A DNA stretch of 64,000 bases from Congeria kusceri (Eukaryota; Mollusca; Bivalvia; Myida; Dreissenidae): contig CM051040.1 of the NCBI GenBank assembly GCA_027627225.1, positions 24,982,134 to 25,046,133 of the forward strand, written 5' to 3'. Shown here piece by piece: positions 49,287 through 62,500 of this stretch. The notes below the pieces were generated by a model. The model made no database searches and had not been told where the DNA came from. It worked only from the letters and a program-made list of their open reading frames with translations. Both the position numbers and the translations under genes were made by a program. Every line of letters starts with the position of its first letter. Within the stretch, counting starts at the first letter, position 1.

Positions 49287-49426
49287 TGTTTGTTTTCGGT
49301 GTGATAACGCGTTATATCATCACTGGTAAGGGAGACAATATTTTCACAAGCACTTGCGCGAGTGAAAATATGTAAATTATATCCCTTTCCAGTGATGATA
49401 GAACTGTATCACACCGAAAACAAACA
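49287..49426. mobile_element. Nested foldback upstream of the LINE
   Basis: GTTTGTTTTCGGTGTGATA near 49287 is mirrored as CACACCGAAAACAAAC near 49411-49426, and CATCACTGGTAAGGGA pairs with TCCCTTTCCAGTGATG. Inside, ATATTTTCAC and GTGAAAATAT form a second hairpin. It may be a separate MITE or part of the 5' region of the LINE. Confidence 0.55.
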
Positions 49427-49599
49427 CATTTTCTTTTCATTTTATATGATGGAGTATTTTGTTTACAAAATTCGTTTTCGGTATGATTGTCACGAGGGCA
49501 TGAATTTTAAAACGTGCACAGAATTTGGAATTAAGTGCAAATTAAAAGTGTATTTCGGACACAAATACAGGTATTTAGATTTATTACGATATTATCTTC

Positions 49600-50361
49600 A
49601 TGCCAGCAAAACAAAACAAGCATAATAACTCTGCAAAACGGAAAACAACGCGAATACAAATATCAACAATAGTCGATGACACATGTACGAATGCACGAGG
49701 ATTGAGTGGCCATATTGAAAACAAGTCGTCAGATATATTATCGGACACAGACAATAAGCGACGACCGAGTACACAGCAGGATTATTTTACATTTGACACT
49801 CCAACAATTGCTACGATGAACAATATGAGCAACCTCAACGTCTCACAGCCGTTTCCCAATCAGTTCATGCAGTCACGACAGGCAGTTTTCAGTTCAGCCA
49901 TACTAATCAAACACCCCAATGGGCTTTAGATTTGATAAAAGATGTACACGTCATTCGAGAAAAAGTTGAAAAAATTGACAGCATAGAAAAAAACGGAAGT
50001 GGCGGAATTTGACTCTGAAAACGCGACTTGTGAAAAGCTGGTAAAAGAATTTATCAAAACTAAACTAGACATTGATGCAACCAGCATGATATTCGATCGC
50101 TCGCACAGACTCGGACACCCAAGCAAATCGAAATTACCACGTCCCATAATAGTGAAATTCCATTATTACTATGAAAGGGAACGTGTACGTGAAGCGTCAT
50201 TTCAAAAGCGCACCGAACTCAAAGCTGCAAATAAGGCACACCAAAAGTTATCGGGTACATTTAGAAAAGAAAAACAGAAAGGCAACCGGGTAAAATTCGT
50301 CGGAGAGAAGCTCTACGTGAACAACACCGTCTACAAACCAGCACAGGACCGGCGCGCTTAG
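49600..50361 (+). pseudogene. Non-LTR retrotransposon ORF1 (L1-type), frameshifted
   Basis: The first frame (49600-49929) is polar and low in structure. A shift near 49895 moves to a short coiled-coil stretch (ALDLIKDVHVIREKVEKID). A further shift leads to the frame 49999-50361, which has the L1 ORF1 hallmark region: FDRSHRLG, then RPIIVKFHYYYERERV, a basic linker, and VKFVGEKLYVNNTVY near the end. In intact elements ORF1 binds RNA and chaperones the retrotransposition complex. Here at least two frame breaks disable it. The first-frame start is a choice of convenience. Confidence 0.8.
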
Positions 50362-50369
50362 GGACGTCG

Positions 50370-50794
50370 CGAAGAGCTTAACATCTTAAGCTGGAACATT
50401 AATGGACTTGTTAGAAAAATTGCTGATACTGATTTTAAGGATATAATACAATCATGTGATCTGTGTATCTTAACATAAACTTGGATATCTCAAAATAAGT
50501 GTAAAATTTCGAACATCTGCTCATAATCTAGCCATAGAAACAGGTATATATACAGATATACCTAGACATTTTAGATTTCGTACCAATTACCACTTTAATT
50601 TGATAGAAAATGAATATCGCTTTTTACTTATATGTCCAAAATATTCCAATTTGAGAAAACAATATTTAAAACGTTATTATTTTACATGGCCTACATTGCA
50701 AACATGTATAAATCTTATGACATCAACATCAGTAGCTGTTATAAATGGATAAAGCAAATTTATTTACCATGCCAACAAACTGAGAAATAACGGT
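50370..50794 (+). pseudogene. Non-LTR retrotransposon ORF2, ends only
   Basis: Directly after ORF1, LNILSWNINGLVRKI is the start of an APE-type endonuclease, with the expected NIxG motif. It runs to about 50515 with a stop in place of the Glu expected in the CILTETW-type motif. From about 50522 another frame reads HNLAIETGIYTDIPRHFRF, then LICPKYSNLRKQYLKRYY, which is the C-terminal tail found after the reverse transcriptase in many mollusc L1-like elements. Endonuclease catalytic parts and the whole reverse transcriptase are missing, so most of ORF2 has been deleted. Confidence 0.78.
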
Positions 50795-51306
50795 ACAGAT
50801 AATATATACATAGACTGTGCTGGTTTTGCATGTACGTTTCGCATTCATATTATAAAACACTTTCTCAAATCAGTCTCATAAATAGTAAACAGTGTTATAT
50901 GTTTATTATACTTTAATTGTATGACAGTTTTAATACATTGAAATGATTATTGTATTGTTTTTTAACAGCAGCGGTGTTTTTGTTGTTATATACATGGTTT
51001 ATATCATCCTCGGGTCTTACGGTATGCATATAGGATCTTTAATTCATGTGATATCGTATAAAACGAATTATTAGAAATTGTGGTTGTATGCTATAAAATC
51101 TTTATAATCGATTATCAAATCAGGGTGCGTCGCAAATGGTTAAATATTTAATTCAATCATGTTTATTCTAGAGCGTTAAATGACCTTATTTGTCAAACAT
51201 ACAAGTGCTCTTCATACAGTGTTTCTCTATCTTGTGATTAAGTGTATTATGAATTCCCGGGGCAATTATAAATCCACGCTCCTTTTCTTTTCTGTTTAGG
51301 TTAATT

Positions 51307-51558
51307 TCAACGATATTGAAAACATAAAATATTTATGCACAAACTTGTTCCTCCTGGTTTCACATTCCAAATAGTTTTCAAATGATAATGTTTGAAAGTA
51401 CCGTAAATACCAATACCACGTGCTTCACTTATGTATGCATATGGTAAAAATTCACATGACAAAATTTCTACTTTAAATAGTAAATCGTTTGTTATCTCGT
51501 TGTTTGTGAGTATGTGGTATTGAACATCTTGCCCTTTTTTATTTATGATACATTTCAC
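51307..51558 (-). CDS. Orphan exon-like frame on minus strand
   Basis: An 83-codon frame ending in a stop at 51307. Upstream on the minus strand a CTGTAAGAAAAAAG stretch gives a weak AG acceptor just before TATGTGAAATG. The peptide has ordinary composition (for example KGQDVQYHILTNNEI) and no domain I recognise. There is no paralogue in the window. It may be chance. Confidence 0.2.
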   Translation of the reverse strand: MKCIINKKGQDVQYHILTNNEITNDLLFKVEILSCEFLPYAYISEARGIGIYGTFKHYHLKTIWNVKPGGTSLCINILCFQYR

Positions 51559-52811
51559 ATACTTTTTTCTTACAGTATAGAGAAATATGTATAGTCAAAC
51601 GCATATTATTTCAGCTATAATGACCATTGTCCCGAAAATGTCAATTGCAAGAGACATACATTTACATAATTAGCGCATGTTTGAGGATAAGTTATAGTAA
51701 GATAAGTGCAAAATACATGTGCAAGTGAACCATATGGAAACACTTACGCTACACTTCTTAGTACAAATACACCTGAAAGTAACACATATATTATGAGAGG
51801 CTAAATAACTGTGTCATTTAACGATGCTTAAGGGGCTTGAGACTCATTTACATTTACCTGTCAATCACATGCAGTCGATTGTTCTCTAAGTACCTCTGGT
51901 AAGAACAATGTAAACAGCTGTGGGATTCATCATACCCACCAACACCAGCATGATAACATGCACAACTGTGAGAAGTTGGTAAACAATGGTACTTCGATCT
52001 GTAAATATCATTACCAAGCATACGATTCTGTTTGGATATTGTAGTGTGTGCGATAACAACATTAATTGTAAATTACTGTATACATATTATGTACTCTATA
52101 AGAACCAAAGAGGAAAAAAACGTTTTAGATGGGTAACAATAAAATCGTATATACACATTTCATAACCAATAACTCCATATTGTTTACAGTTTTAAACACT
52201 GCACACTGTTTCCATTATTAATACATGATAGACACCAATATAAGCATCTGTATTTCTATATGTGCTTCGTACATTGTTTAGGTGGAGCTTCTCAAATTAG
52301 ATCAAGAGCGACCAAATGGCTCCTATATATCAATTACATAACACGAGCATAACTTGCAGCCAATAACCGGAACCGCAAACATTCGAAAGAATCAAATATT
52401 ATACTTTCGTCTGAAACAATTTCAAAATTCAATCTTCATTGAAATATGATTTATACTACGAATTCGAAAGAATAAATATCTAATTATTGGCAAGAAATAG
52501 CTTACGTTAAAATGTATTTGGTAAAAACAACCTGTTTATTTTGAAGTTGATTTAGTCTACATTTCCAAAAGTAAGACAAAAACAAAAATACAATATTGCG
52601 TTTGCATTTGCAAAATCTAAAGTAAAGAGAAAGGAATATGTGAAATACATGGCACCACCTGTTGAATGATAATGTAATTTAAATAAAGATTTCTAAACTA
52701 ACAAGTGTTAAAACTTTAGTAAAATGCAAAATTGTGCACGTGTATATAAAACACGACGTTGATCCTCCTTTAAAGATGTCAATAAACTAATAGATATAAC
52801 TTGGAAAATAA

Positions 52812-52979
52812 TTGTATTTGTCAATTTCCAACGAAATACCATTATTTGACCGTATTTGTCATTTAATTGTTGTTGAATGGTATCCGGTACGGACGCAGGA
52901 GCTAGCTGAATTGTGTGTAAGGTTTGATATTACACTATATAAAAAAAATTACAAAATACCCAGCCAATCCGCACTGCAG
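52812..52979 (+). CDS. Candidate exon ending at a CAG/GTAATC donor
   Basis: A 56-codon open stretch ends at CTGCAG followed by GTAATC, with the donor at a codon boundary, the same phase as 48072-48247. The residues RICHLIVVEWYPVRT...ELCVRF resemble, weakly, the RVSDLTVKV...CTVKI pattern of that exon. The left border is not clear. Function unknown. Confidence 0.2.
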
Positions 52980-54260
52980 GTAATCTGGTTAATGTTATGT
53001 GTGTTTTTATTCAACAAATGCATCTGAGGAAAATTAATTGGTTGCAACATACATATGTCAGCACATTACAAAATTTATATACATTTGTATTCATGTGCAT
53101 AATAGGTGTACTTACACGCATCTACGACATTAATGTTTATACATCCATTATGAATGCAGATTCAGTTGCATTTCACGAGCACTATATGTCAATGCATCCA
53201 CATACATAGTAACACAGTGCACCGTACTTACGTATCTTGAAGTGTGTTGTTTAAATGCAAACTATAAGTATAATTATAGTCCCTTAATTATATATTGGAA
53301 TGCAATAATCCGTCTAAATATGCATTTCTGCACACATTGCATATGTTTTACAACCGAGTTTACACGTAATAAAGGCAAGTAGTTCGACAAAACAGAGCTG
53401 GTGCAGTTGTGACTATCGTTGTGGCCAACCGCTGTGGAATTTACCTGTATTGTTGTAATCTTCTTAAACCGAACATCATTTCATTTATGAAAGGTATATA
53501 ACCGGTGTTAATATCATCATCATTGACCATTTGGCGGGCCTTCGGGTCGGTCGGTCTAGTCGAGCACTGCTAGCGCTCTATGTGCTGAGCTAGCGGGCGG
53601 TGCTTGGCTGCTCGGTCATATGGTTTTCAACCGGTACCGAGGGTAAATAAACTCAACTATTATTATTGGACTATCCAAAGTGAGGAATGCGCGCTGATGC
53701 TGTGGATAAATATGTTGTACAAACACGAATATAATGCTGCTATATTGGCTACATCGTTTTTGCGTTTGAATACTGTGAAGGAAACCTGGTAACCGAATAT
53801 ACTAACGCCCAATCCTCGTGTTTTGCATATAACTAACAGTGCATAATGTTGTTTATTATACCTCACTTTTTATCTACAATGATAAAATCCCATTACTCGA
53901 GAAAGATATATTTTGACTATAAAAAACATTTTCAACCGTTTTAACACGTGACCAAACGAAATTGATTGTCACGTCTTGTGATCGAGCTGACTTTTTGAAT
54001 GTCATATAAGGACAAATAATTGCTTCAATTTTTTAAACCAAATTATGGATTGTTTGCCTCCCTTTTCGTGACGTCTGTAGTCTAGAAGTCACTATTCAAT
54101 GTGTAAACAAGCAATTATTTTCAAAAGTAACTGTCTGAAAAAAAATTGAATGAAGACTATTTTGGCTAAACACTTTTGAATATGGATGGGTATAATTGAA
54201 TACATTAAAACATGTTTTTACCTGTTTATGAACTTAATTGTGTTCGATGTAATAAAATAA

Positions 54261-54395
54261 ATATCAACTGGCAGCGTGTGTGACATTGATATTGTCAACC
54301 CTCGAAACAGAATGTCACCACTCGGCTTTCGCCTCGGGTGAAATTCTGCCTTCGGGTAGACAATATCAATGTTACAATCGCTGCTGATGTGATAT
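54261..54395. mobile_element. Foldback element with CTCGGCTTTCGCCTCGGG loop
   Basis: The arms (about 54261-54315 and 54340-54395) pair over most of their length, with ATATCA outside, GACATTGATATTGTC against GACAATATCAATGTT, and CAGAATGTCACC against GGTGAAATTCTG. The tip CACTCGGCTTTCGCCTCGGG is itself a GC-rich hairpin. No coding sequence. Confidence 0.7.
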
Positions 54396-54809
54396 TTATA
54401 TAATAATATCAGTTTTTGGTATTACGTCGTCAAATGGAGGAAACACATGTGTTTTGAAAGTGTTTTTAAACATCTTAAATCTACCACGTACTTGATATAC
54501 AAACACAATTTGATCACAAATATACTTCCAAGTGGGTGTAAGGTAAAAGTAGCATATTCTTTCAAAATCATAATAACAGTACGAAATAAATGCACACCTA
54601 TATATGTAATTAAATCATGTAACTAATACACACTTATTTTACTGCATCAAATTTATATCATTTTAATATTTGTTCTTTGTATGTTTAATAGTAGTATTAA
54701 AACTGTGTTTAGTTAAAAGGTATACTTTTATTTCGTAATCCTGCAATGACTTTGAAGTCTTATTACTGAGTAATAAAGATACTGTAAATATGAGCCATTT
54801 GATATATTT

Positions 54810-57800
54810 ACAAACTATTGTTCTATTTTGTTCTTTTGCATTGTTCGTATATCTACTAATATATTTATATTTATATAGTCATTTTATTTCAACAATTTAA
54901 ACTACCGGTAACGTTCATTACAAATATGTCTACAAAAACAACCTTATACCAACATTGTGGAATATAGAATATATGCTTTATCACGCATTGTCTGAGCAAC
55001 AAATTTGTATATTGATTAATGTCGTCTTTAAACCATTTCGCATCTCCAATTGTTATTTGTTTCCATCAGTAGACATCTGGGTTTTCTCGCACACAGCTCT
55101 ATCAACAAATAAATTTGTTCAATATTAAATAAACCGATTTCAGTTCATATATTTATGAATCTAAAGGTATTTAGCCTTTATATTTGTTCAGCAAAATGCA
55201 GTGCATCTTGGCATGCAGCTCTCGCCAAGACTAGAATGGCGCATGCACATTTAGTTAATTAACTTTTATTTACAAAATCGCATTGCGTATTGTTCTGTTT
55301 GTTTGGAATTGCATTCCAAAACAATATCTACTAATGTACCTATTACATAATGACAGGTTGTATGCTATATGCGACTGAATGTAACCTCGAGAAAGTATGT
55401 TGGACATGTTGTCAAAATTATACGAATCTGATATTAAATTATCGCCACAAAATAAATATATATGATTTGCGTAAATTAGTATCACAGAACACAATAATTA
55501 TTTTATGACACGATTGTTCAATTTGTGATTCATTGCTGAGATATTTATATAAACTCTAATTGCGCTTTTGTAATACCGTTTTTTTTTTTAAAGTGATTAG
55601 TCTAAGAAAAGCCTTGCTTATTTAGGTAATTTTAATTGTTGCAACTGTTAATTATCTAACGTTATAATTCAAATTTCGCTCCGAAAGGCGTGCGCTACAT
55701 GAGCATAGTACATGCAATAGTCAAACCTTGAAGAAAAAAAAGGCTCCATAGTCAATTAATTACAAAATATATTAAGTCAACATTCGTTATCAGAACGAGC
55801 TTTCGGCCACCGAATACCATCAGAAATATCCCCAAATATCTGATACGAAACATCTAGTATGTCGTTTAATGAACGAATCGATAAATTACATAAAGTGATT
55901 TTAGTGTGAATGTTTTTTTTCTGTTTCATTTTATTGAGTTTATGAGTGATTGGAATCAATCGTAAAATATTCGTTGATTAATCAGAGCCAAAAGTGACTG
56001 ATTAATCAATTAATCATGACTAAATATGTTGAATTTTATTGTTCAGTAAAAATACTTCATCCAATTATTTGTTACCAATTTATTTTGTCAAACTTGGTCT
56101 TCGTTTTAACAAAAATGGTTTGAATTTACAGATATGATGTTGTTAATACAACAACATGAATTTTAACTGCTTGACTTCATTAGACTACCGAATAATTAGT
56201 ATTTACCTGTATCCACAAAAGGCACTTAATAAAGATGATGTAAAACAACCACCACCCCTCCTTACTTGACATTGTACATAGTGATTTTTATCGGAAATAC
56301 ATGTACAGGTTATTTAAACGGCAAAATGTATTGAAACTAAAAATATACAAGTTTTTATAAGAAAATACATGTACATACAAGTAATATACATTTTGTGATT
56401 TTCAAACCACGGTCAAGTATTTATTAGTATATTGTATATGTATATTACATCATGATCTTCACTAAATCATTAACCAATCCATGCTACAATGCATATACAA
56501 TCATGAAAATCATTGAGTGTATTTTATAGTATTGTATATTGCATTGGATGTACAGTGTATTATATTTATAATATATTTAACAGTTTTGAACTACAAAACA
56601 TTAATTATTTTTGACTACATAATATATTTTTGGCCAAAAAGTAATACCAGTGAAATGTACACATTTCGTCGATTAATTTTCCCCATTGTATTCGTCACGT
56701 CATGTCTCTGTTCGTCATGATTATTTTACTAAATGATTAATAAGTCCATAAGTAGAGTTTATCATTTCGATATTTTGATAAGAAATATGTTTCTCTCAAA
56801 TAGACTTGTTACTGTTTCAAGCTACTTGTCTCTAAATTTACATAAGTCATTTACTAGTGTTCCGGTTGTCAGAAGCTGGTATAATTGGTTAGTAGACTCA
56901 TATCTGACTTACATTGTATGTGTATATTTAAAATACAGTGCAATGCGTGTATATTCATCATCTATAGACTTTTGGATGATACGAGACTACGCACCTACTA
57001 AAGTAATAAAATCACATCTTAATATCAACCTGTATACAACAGCTCATTATTCAATTTCTATTAAGCCATTCTGCAAGCTTTGTGGACTGACATTGCCACA
57101 TTGTTATTTTTTATATGAAAGATGCAACATTGGCTAAATTAATATGGAAATAGCATATAATGCTTTAAGAGTGTAGTAAATCGCAAACACAAATAATCTG
57201 TATTGATCAACTATTGCATGCGATAACCAAATAAGTAATATAATACATTATTACTTATATAAAACACCAATTACAATATAATTATAAACTGTCCAATGAT
57301 TAAAAGTGTGCTGGTATAAAGGTATTTTTAAGTGACATATTCATAATGGCTAACCAACATATCTTTATAATAAGAACAACAGCACTAAATACAATATCAC
57401 ATATTGAAATATTTAGAATAAGTCATTAGTAATTCCTTGCGTTTGAGTGCAGCAAGCAATGTTTATTTCTGTCCAATTTTCTTTCACGAAGATTTTTATA
57501 ACCATGAGTTACGAAACAAGTAATTATGGTTAAAAAAAGCTTGTGTTGCCCTAATATTAGGGCGTTAATACACCAATTACAGATAATATAAAACACCGGC
57601 CATTGTTGCACTGATAACAATACAACCGGCTCCATCATGCATTTACATCAAATATCTCCTATCTATTAATATCTTACAAGAAGTCGTATACCAATAATAC
57701 TCCAAACGTAAACAAGAATAAAGCCGTCAATCAGTTGTGCTCCATCGCCCACAAACAATTCGTTGGTGAAACGGTAAAAGCAGCTGTTGAAGGCATTAAG

Positions 57801-58400
57801 TGTTCAAATTTTTCAATTGTCACATGAACATCCGATAATATACATATGGTTGGGAATAACAAAGTGTGCAAACCATTATAAAATATCATTGGCTGATGAA
57901 TGGGTAAATATAATAATTCCATATATACATGCTGTGGTCAAAAGGTCATTAGATTTTGACTATCAAAATGAGTGGTTAAAACAATCTACGATACAATTAT
58001 TAGTGTTAATTGCAAATCGATTTCATCATTTCAATGGCACATTGAAATGTACATAAATCGTAATAAAATGTATGCATTCACATATGCTGTACGCGTTTGT
58101 ATCAATACAACATGTCTGAAATTAAGCCGTTTGTATTCACCAATTAAGATACACATCCGTTTTCCTTATCATATGCTAAATCCAAACGCGTCTCCGTGAT
58201 CAGTTTTGAAAAAGCACAACGATGTTACGTTAAACCTTACGTATAAATATACTATGTCGGTTTTGCAAATTAGTTAAACATTAATATTAAAAAACAATTC
58301 TCTGTTTATTTTTCATAAACACATTGCATTTTCTACTGTGTCACATATTTCAAAACGAAATAACTATAATACAGATTTTTTATGAAACAAAATAACACGT
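54810..58400. repeat. Older, diverged copy of the right part of S
   Basis: Collinear with 14640-17510 plus 38168-38575. Examples: 54810-55120 with 14660-14960; 55740-55930 with 16020-16220; 56740-57780 with 16220-17290; 58030-58380 with 38230-38575. It has a single counterpart of the 63-bp unit at about 57900-57965, lacks the MITE and carries an extra stretch of about 800 bp (55935-56735). It was duplicated long before the two recent S copies. Confidence 0.85.
55935..56735. other. Copy-3-specific segment of about 800 bp
   Basis: In S copies 1 and 2 a CTGTTTCATTGTATCGATTGG stretch runs directly into CATTTCGATC; here about 800 extra bases intervene. They are AT-rich, begin with repeated GATTAATC phrases (55976-56020) and have no recognised gene or clear element ends. 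Confidence 0.55.
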
Positions 58401-58838
58401 AAAGGTGGTTCTCCAATTACCTAATAAAAACGTAATGCTATTTACATTCTATTACAGGATGAAGGACCTCGCGTACCTTTAATTTTGTCTCTTCATTATG
58501 ATGGTTACGATTGTCTATTTCAGAAGTAGGTAAATTTTGTGAGCATACATCTCAGATGCAGATTTAAGGTGCATCGCAATAGTTTGTTTTGTACAATTCA
58601 CGTTTAGTTTCCAAATCGTTCAAAATGGACTCGTATTAATGATCTCACAGCAGATAAACTGCAGATAAACTGCAAAACAAACTAATTCTAATTAATTTTG
58701 TAAGTCTTTTACAATAACCTTCATAGACACTGTAGTATCTGGTTTGATCATATGATTCTAGACACCGCACCTGTTGATTCAAGATAATCACCCCTAAAAT
58801 TGTCCGCGCACATTACACTAGCGCATTAATCAAACAGG

Positions 58839-59553
58839 CATTAAAGGTCTTAATTACACTGTGAAAATGTATAAACAAGTTTTATCTCCCTAACTGCCGA
58901 ATAACGGACTATTTCTGTTAAAGGTTATTTATAAAGAATCAGCCTAATAATAGACAATTTTATAATGGTCTAAAATGAACTGGGAAAATGTATAAACAAG
59001 TGTTATCTCCCTAACTGCCGAATAACGGACTATTTCTGTTAAAGGTTATTTATAAAGAATCAGCCTAATAATAGACAATTTTATAATGATCTAAAATGAA
59101 CTGGGAAAATGTATAAACAAGTGTTATCTCCCTAACTGCCGAATAACGGACTATTTCTGTTAAAGGTTATTTATAAAGAATCAGCCTAATAATAGACAAT
59201 TTTATAATGGTCTAAAATGAACTGGGAAAATGTATAAACAAGTGTTATCTCCCTAACTGCCGAATAACGGACTATTTCTGTTAAAGGTTATTTATAAAGA
59301 ATCAGCCTAATAATAGACAATTTTATAATGGTCTAAAATGAACTGTGAAAATGTATAAACAAGTGTTATCTCCCTAACTGCCGAATAACGGACTATTTCT
59401 GTTAAAGGTTATTTATAAAGAATCAGCCTAATAATAGACAATTTTATAATGGTCTAAAATGAATTAGGAAAATGTATAAACAAGTTTTATCTCCCTAACT
59501 GCCGAATAACGGACTATTTCTGTTAAAGGTTGTTTATAAAGAATCAGCCTAAT
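58839..59553. repeat. 121-bp tandem array, about six units
   Basis: Same unit as 40171-41012 with ATGTATAAACAAG in place of AGGTATAAAC(A/G)AG. The alternating A/G pattern is absent. It is followed directly by TACTAAATCTTGCCC, the undisturbed equivalent of the PLE insertion site. Confidence 0.93.
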
Positions 59554-59555
59554 AA

Positions 59556-62500
59556 TATACTAAATCTTGCCCTTACGTCGCTGATTAAAACACACAAAAC
59601 ACAATGCTGATAAATAATATCTCTGTCCAAGAATGAGAATATGACCTAAGGGGACACAATGTGCAATAAAACAATAAAACTGAAACAAAAATTGTAGCAC
59701 ATAATTATACTGTGTTATTACTTAAACACATTAAACACCACGAACTTGTCAGTGTGGGATTATAAAGGTAGCCTTCAGATATAGACATATAATGCATATT
59801 TTAAGTCCACCCCGTTTCCAAAACTTTAATAAGGTAATTAGAAGGTCAACTAATATAAATATCAAATAATATTATGATTATAATAATTCAAAATTTAACT
59901 AAATGCATACAATATATTAATAATAAATATAAAATAATGGAATACAATATTTAACATAAATTACATCATGAAATATTATAGTATTGATAATAATAGTAAT
60001 ATGTGTGTCCGTTGTATGTAAAAATGTGTACATGTTGTAAAACTAGTGCATCACCAAATAGTTGTTATAGGGAGCATGAAGGTAAGTATGCATTATTTTA
60101 AATGTAGTGTTTAAAATCCAATAGTAATCTTCCAAAATGTCATATGCAAAAAGTGATTAACATACCTTAATTCAAGTGATATTTTGTACAGGAATTGAGC
60201 AGTGTTGTATATTGTTAAGCAAAATTCTAACTTGATACTTGCTAATTTTTCTATAGACAAAGAATCTAATTATCGTTGTTAAACAACCCAATAAACAACA
60301 CAAAAATGTAGTCCCGATTCTGAGCGGAGCATGGGAAAATACAGTTCTCATTACAATTGTAAAACTATTTGTCAAATAATGTTAGAATCGAAATTGTTAT
60401 GGCATTATCGTTATTTATTGGCCAATAAACAACACTTTGTCGTACAGATGCGTTGCTATTATACAACAGTTAAACGCCCTCGTGGTTTCATTCCGACGCA
60501 TCAAAACTCCAAACCGTTGCTTATTGGCCTATAAAAAAAGATAAATTAAAAGTTATTTCTGAAATATACAAAAGGTAAACATCTTAAAAAGTTATTACTA
60601 TGTGGAGTGTTAGTTATGGCCAATTCTAGTATCTAAAATTTGGTAAACAGGTTAGATGATCTGATGATATTTTAAAAATTACTTGGTGTGCGGGAGGAAT
60701 ATTTAGCATTTCTGAAGGCGAACATATTATGGGAAATACAATGGTATTTGTCAATGTTATCGTAGCAGGCACACATCAGAAAACGATATTTAAACAATCG
60801 ATATATTTAGCAATTTATCACTTATATCAGAGGATTAATTCTGCACAAAGTTCTAAAAATATATGTTTTGTTTACAATTTAAGCACATGTCCGTGCATAA
60901 GGAGGACATGATTCAACGGATAATTCCTTTTCTAACATACATAATGCCGATTTATTCCTATAAATCTCAAGTGGATAATATATGAAATTGATATAGATAT
61001 GCAAATTTCCTTTTGGAAACGGAGATGTAAAGACATAAATGGTTAATAGAGGTTAACTTAAAAATGTAGCTTCAATTTCATGGTCATTAATTGGTAAACT
61101 GTTTTATCTATAGTTTGATTTGTATTGTCAATTCGTGGCTGGTGTCTGTATTCTAACAGTTGTAATCAAGTTTTAATTGGCTATTTTGCAGTCATTGCAT
61201 TGTTAATATACCAACGTTTCCACGTTTATCCTTAAAATGTGTAACTAATTTACACATGAAACAAACAAATATACGAAACCCTGATACAACATATATTTCT
61301 TAATTCCGACATGTCACGCTAAGATTATTCCATGAACAAAATCGTTCAATGTATCGGACGAAGTAGATGAAAACCATTGATTTCCTTTTGCCCGTTTTTC
61401 AGTAACATATAGAAAACTTTTTGTTGGTGCTATGCAATTGATCGACTGTGCACACTCAGTATAGTCAAATAATGTTTCTGACCAAGAATGAGCATATGAC
61501 CTAAGGGGACACAATGTGCAATAAAACAATAAAAATGAAAAAAAAATGTAGCACATAATTATATTGTGCTATTACTTAAACACATGAAACACCACGAACT
61601 TGTCAGTGTGGGATTATAAAGGTAGCCTTCAGAGATAGACATATAATGTATATTTGAAGTCCACCCGACTGTCAAAGAATACGAATATAAAATAAAATGG
61701 ACATATTAATAAATAAAAATTTAATTTAATAATAAAATATATTATTAATAAATATAATAATATGTCATAAAATATATATAATAAATTACATCATAATATA
61801 TTAATATTGATAATACTAGTAATACGGGTGTCCGTTGTAAATAAAAGTTGTGAAACCAGTGCATCGTCAAATAGTTTATAATATTTTATCAGTACCATAC
61901 AGAAAACATTTATTTTTTTTGGTGGTATGCAACTGAATGTGCAAATAGTCAATATCGAATGGAGTAATCGCGTATTTGATTTAACAGTGAATGTCTGTGG
62001 GCCGTCATTATCACTTATGTTCAGCACAGTTAAAATTCGTAATGCCAGACTAATGGAATTAGACGTTCTAATTCATGAATATAACGTATTCACTACCTTG
62101 TCGAAACAACAATCGCAGATTACGGTAAGTCTGAATCTTATTTTCTTTCATCTGTTTATCAACCGTGCCATGTCAATCAAGGTAACCTTTGGACTGTGAT
62201 TACGGATTCTTATCAGACATATCTTACATACCACATATGTCTCCATGACAAACTTCAACATACAATGTGCCCCATCACTGTTATGTGTGAGTTTGATTAA
62301 TAGTAATTAATCATCTATATAAAATACACATATTAAGGGTTCGAGGGTCTGCTAATAAGAGTTTCATTCAACTGATTCAGCTTGAGTTTTACTTAGTTTA
62401 TATTTGAACCAACTTATGTTTTAAGATATGTATGAGAAGAAAACATAGGCATACAAAACAATCAATCTATGTTGCACAATTTACATGCTTAAGTAGGTAA

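Larger units (their letters stand above)
50795..54260. other. Low-density region between LINE and foldback
   Basis: AT-rich, with no second copy in the window that I could find. The only notable frames are the exon-like stretches at 51307-51558 and 52812-52979. A GC-rich patch at about 53535-53625 could fold (GCTAGC near 53569 and 53589). No RNA gene or promoter could be supported. Confidence 0.45.

Noticed and set aside
49362..49625. Protein-coding exon upstream of LINE ORF1
   Set aside because: The frame runs through the foldback at 49287-49426 and into the ORF1 start region in another phase; it is better explained as repeat and 5' untranslated sequence.
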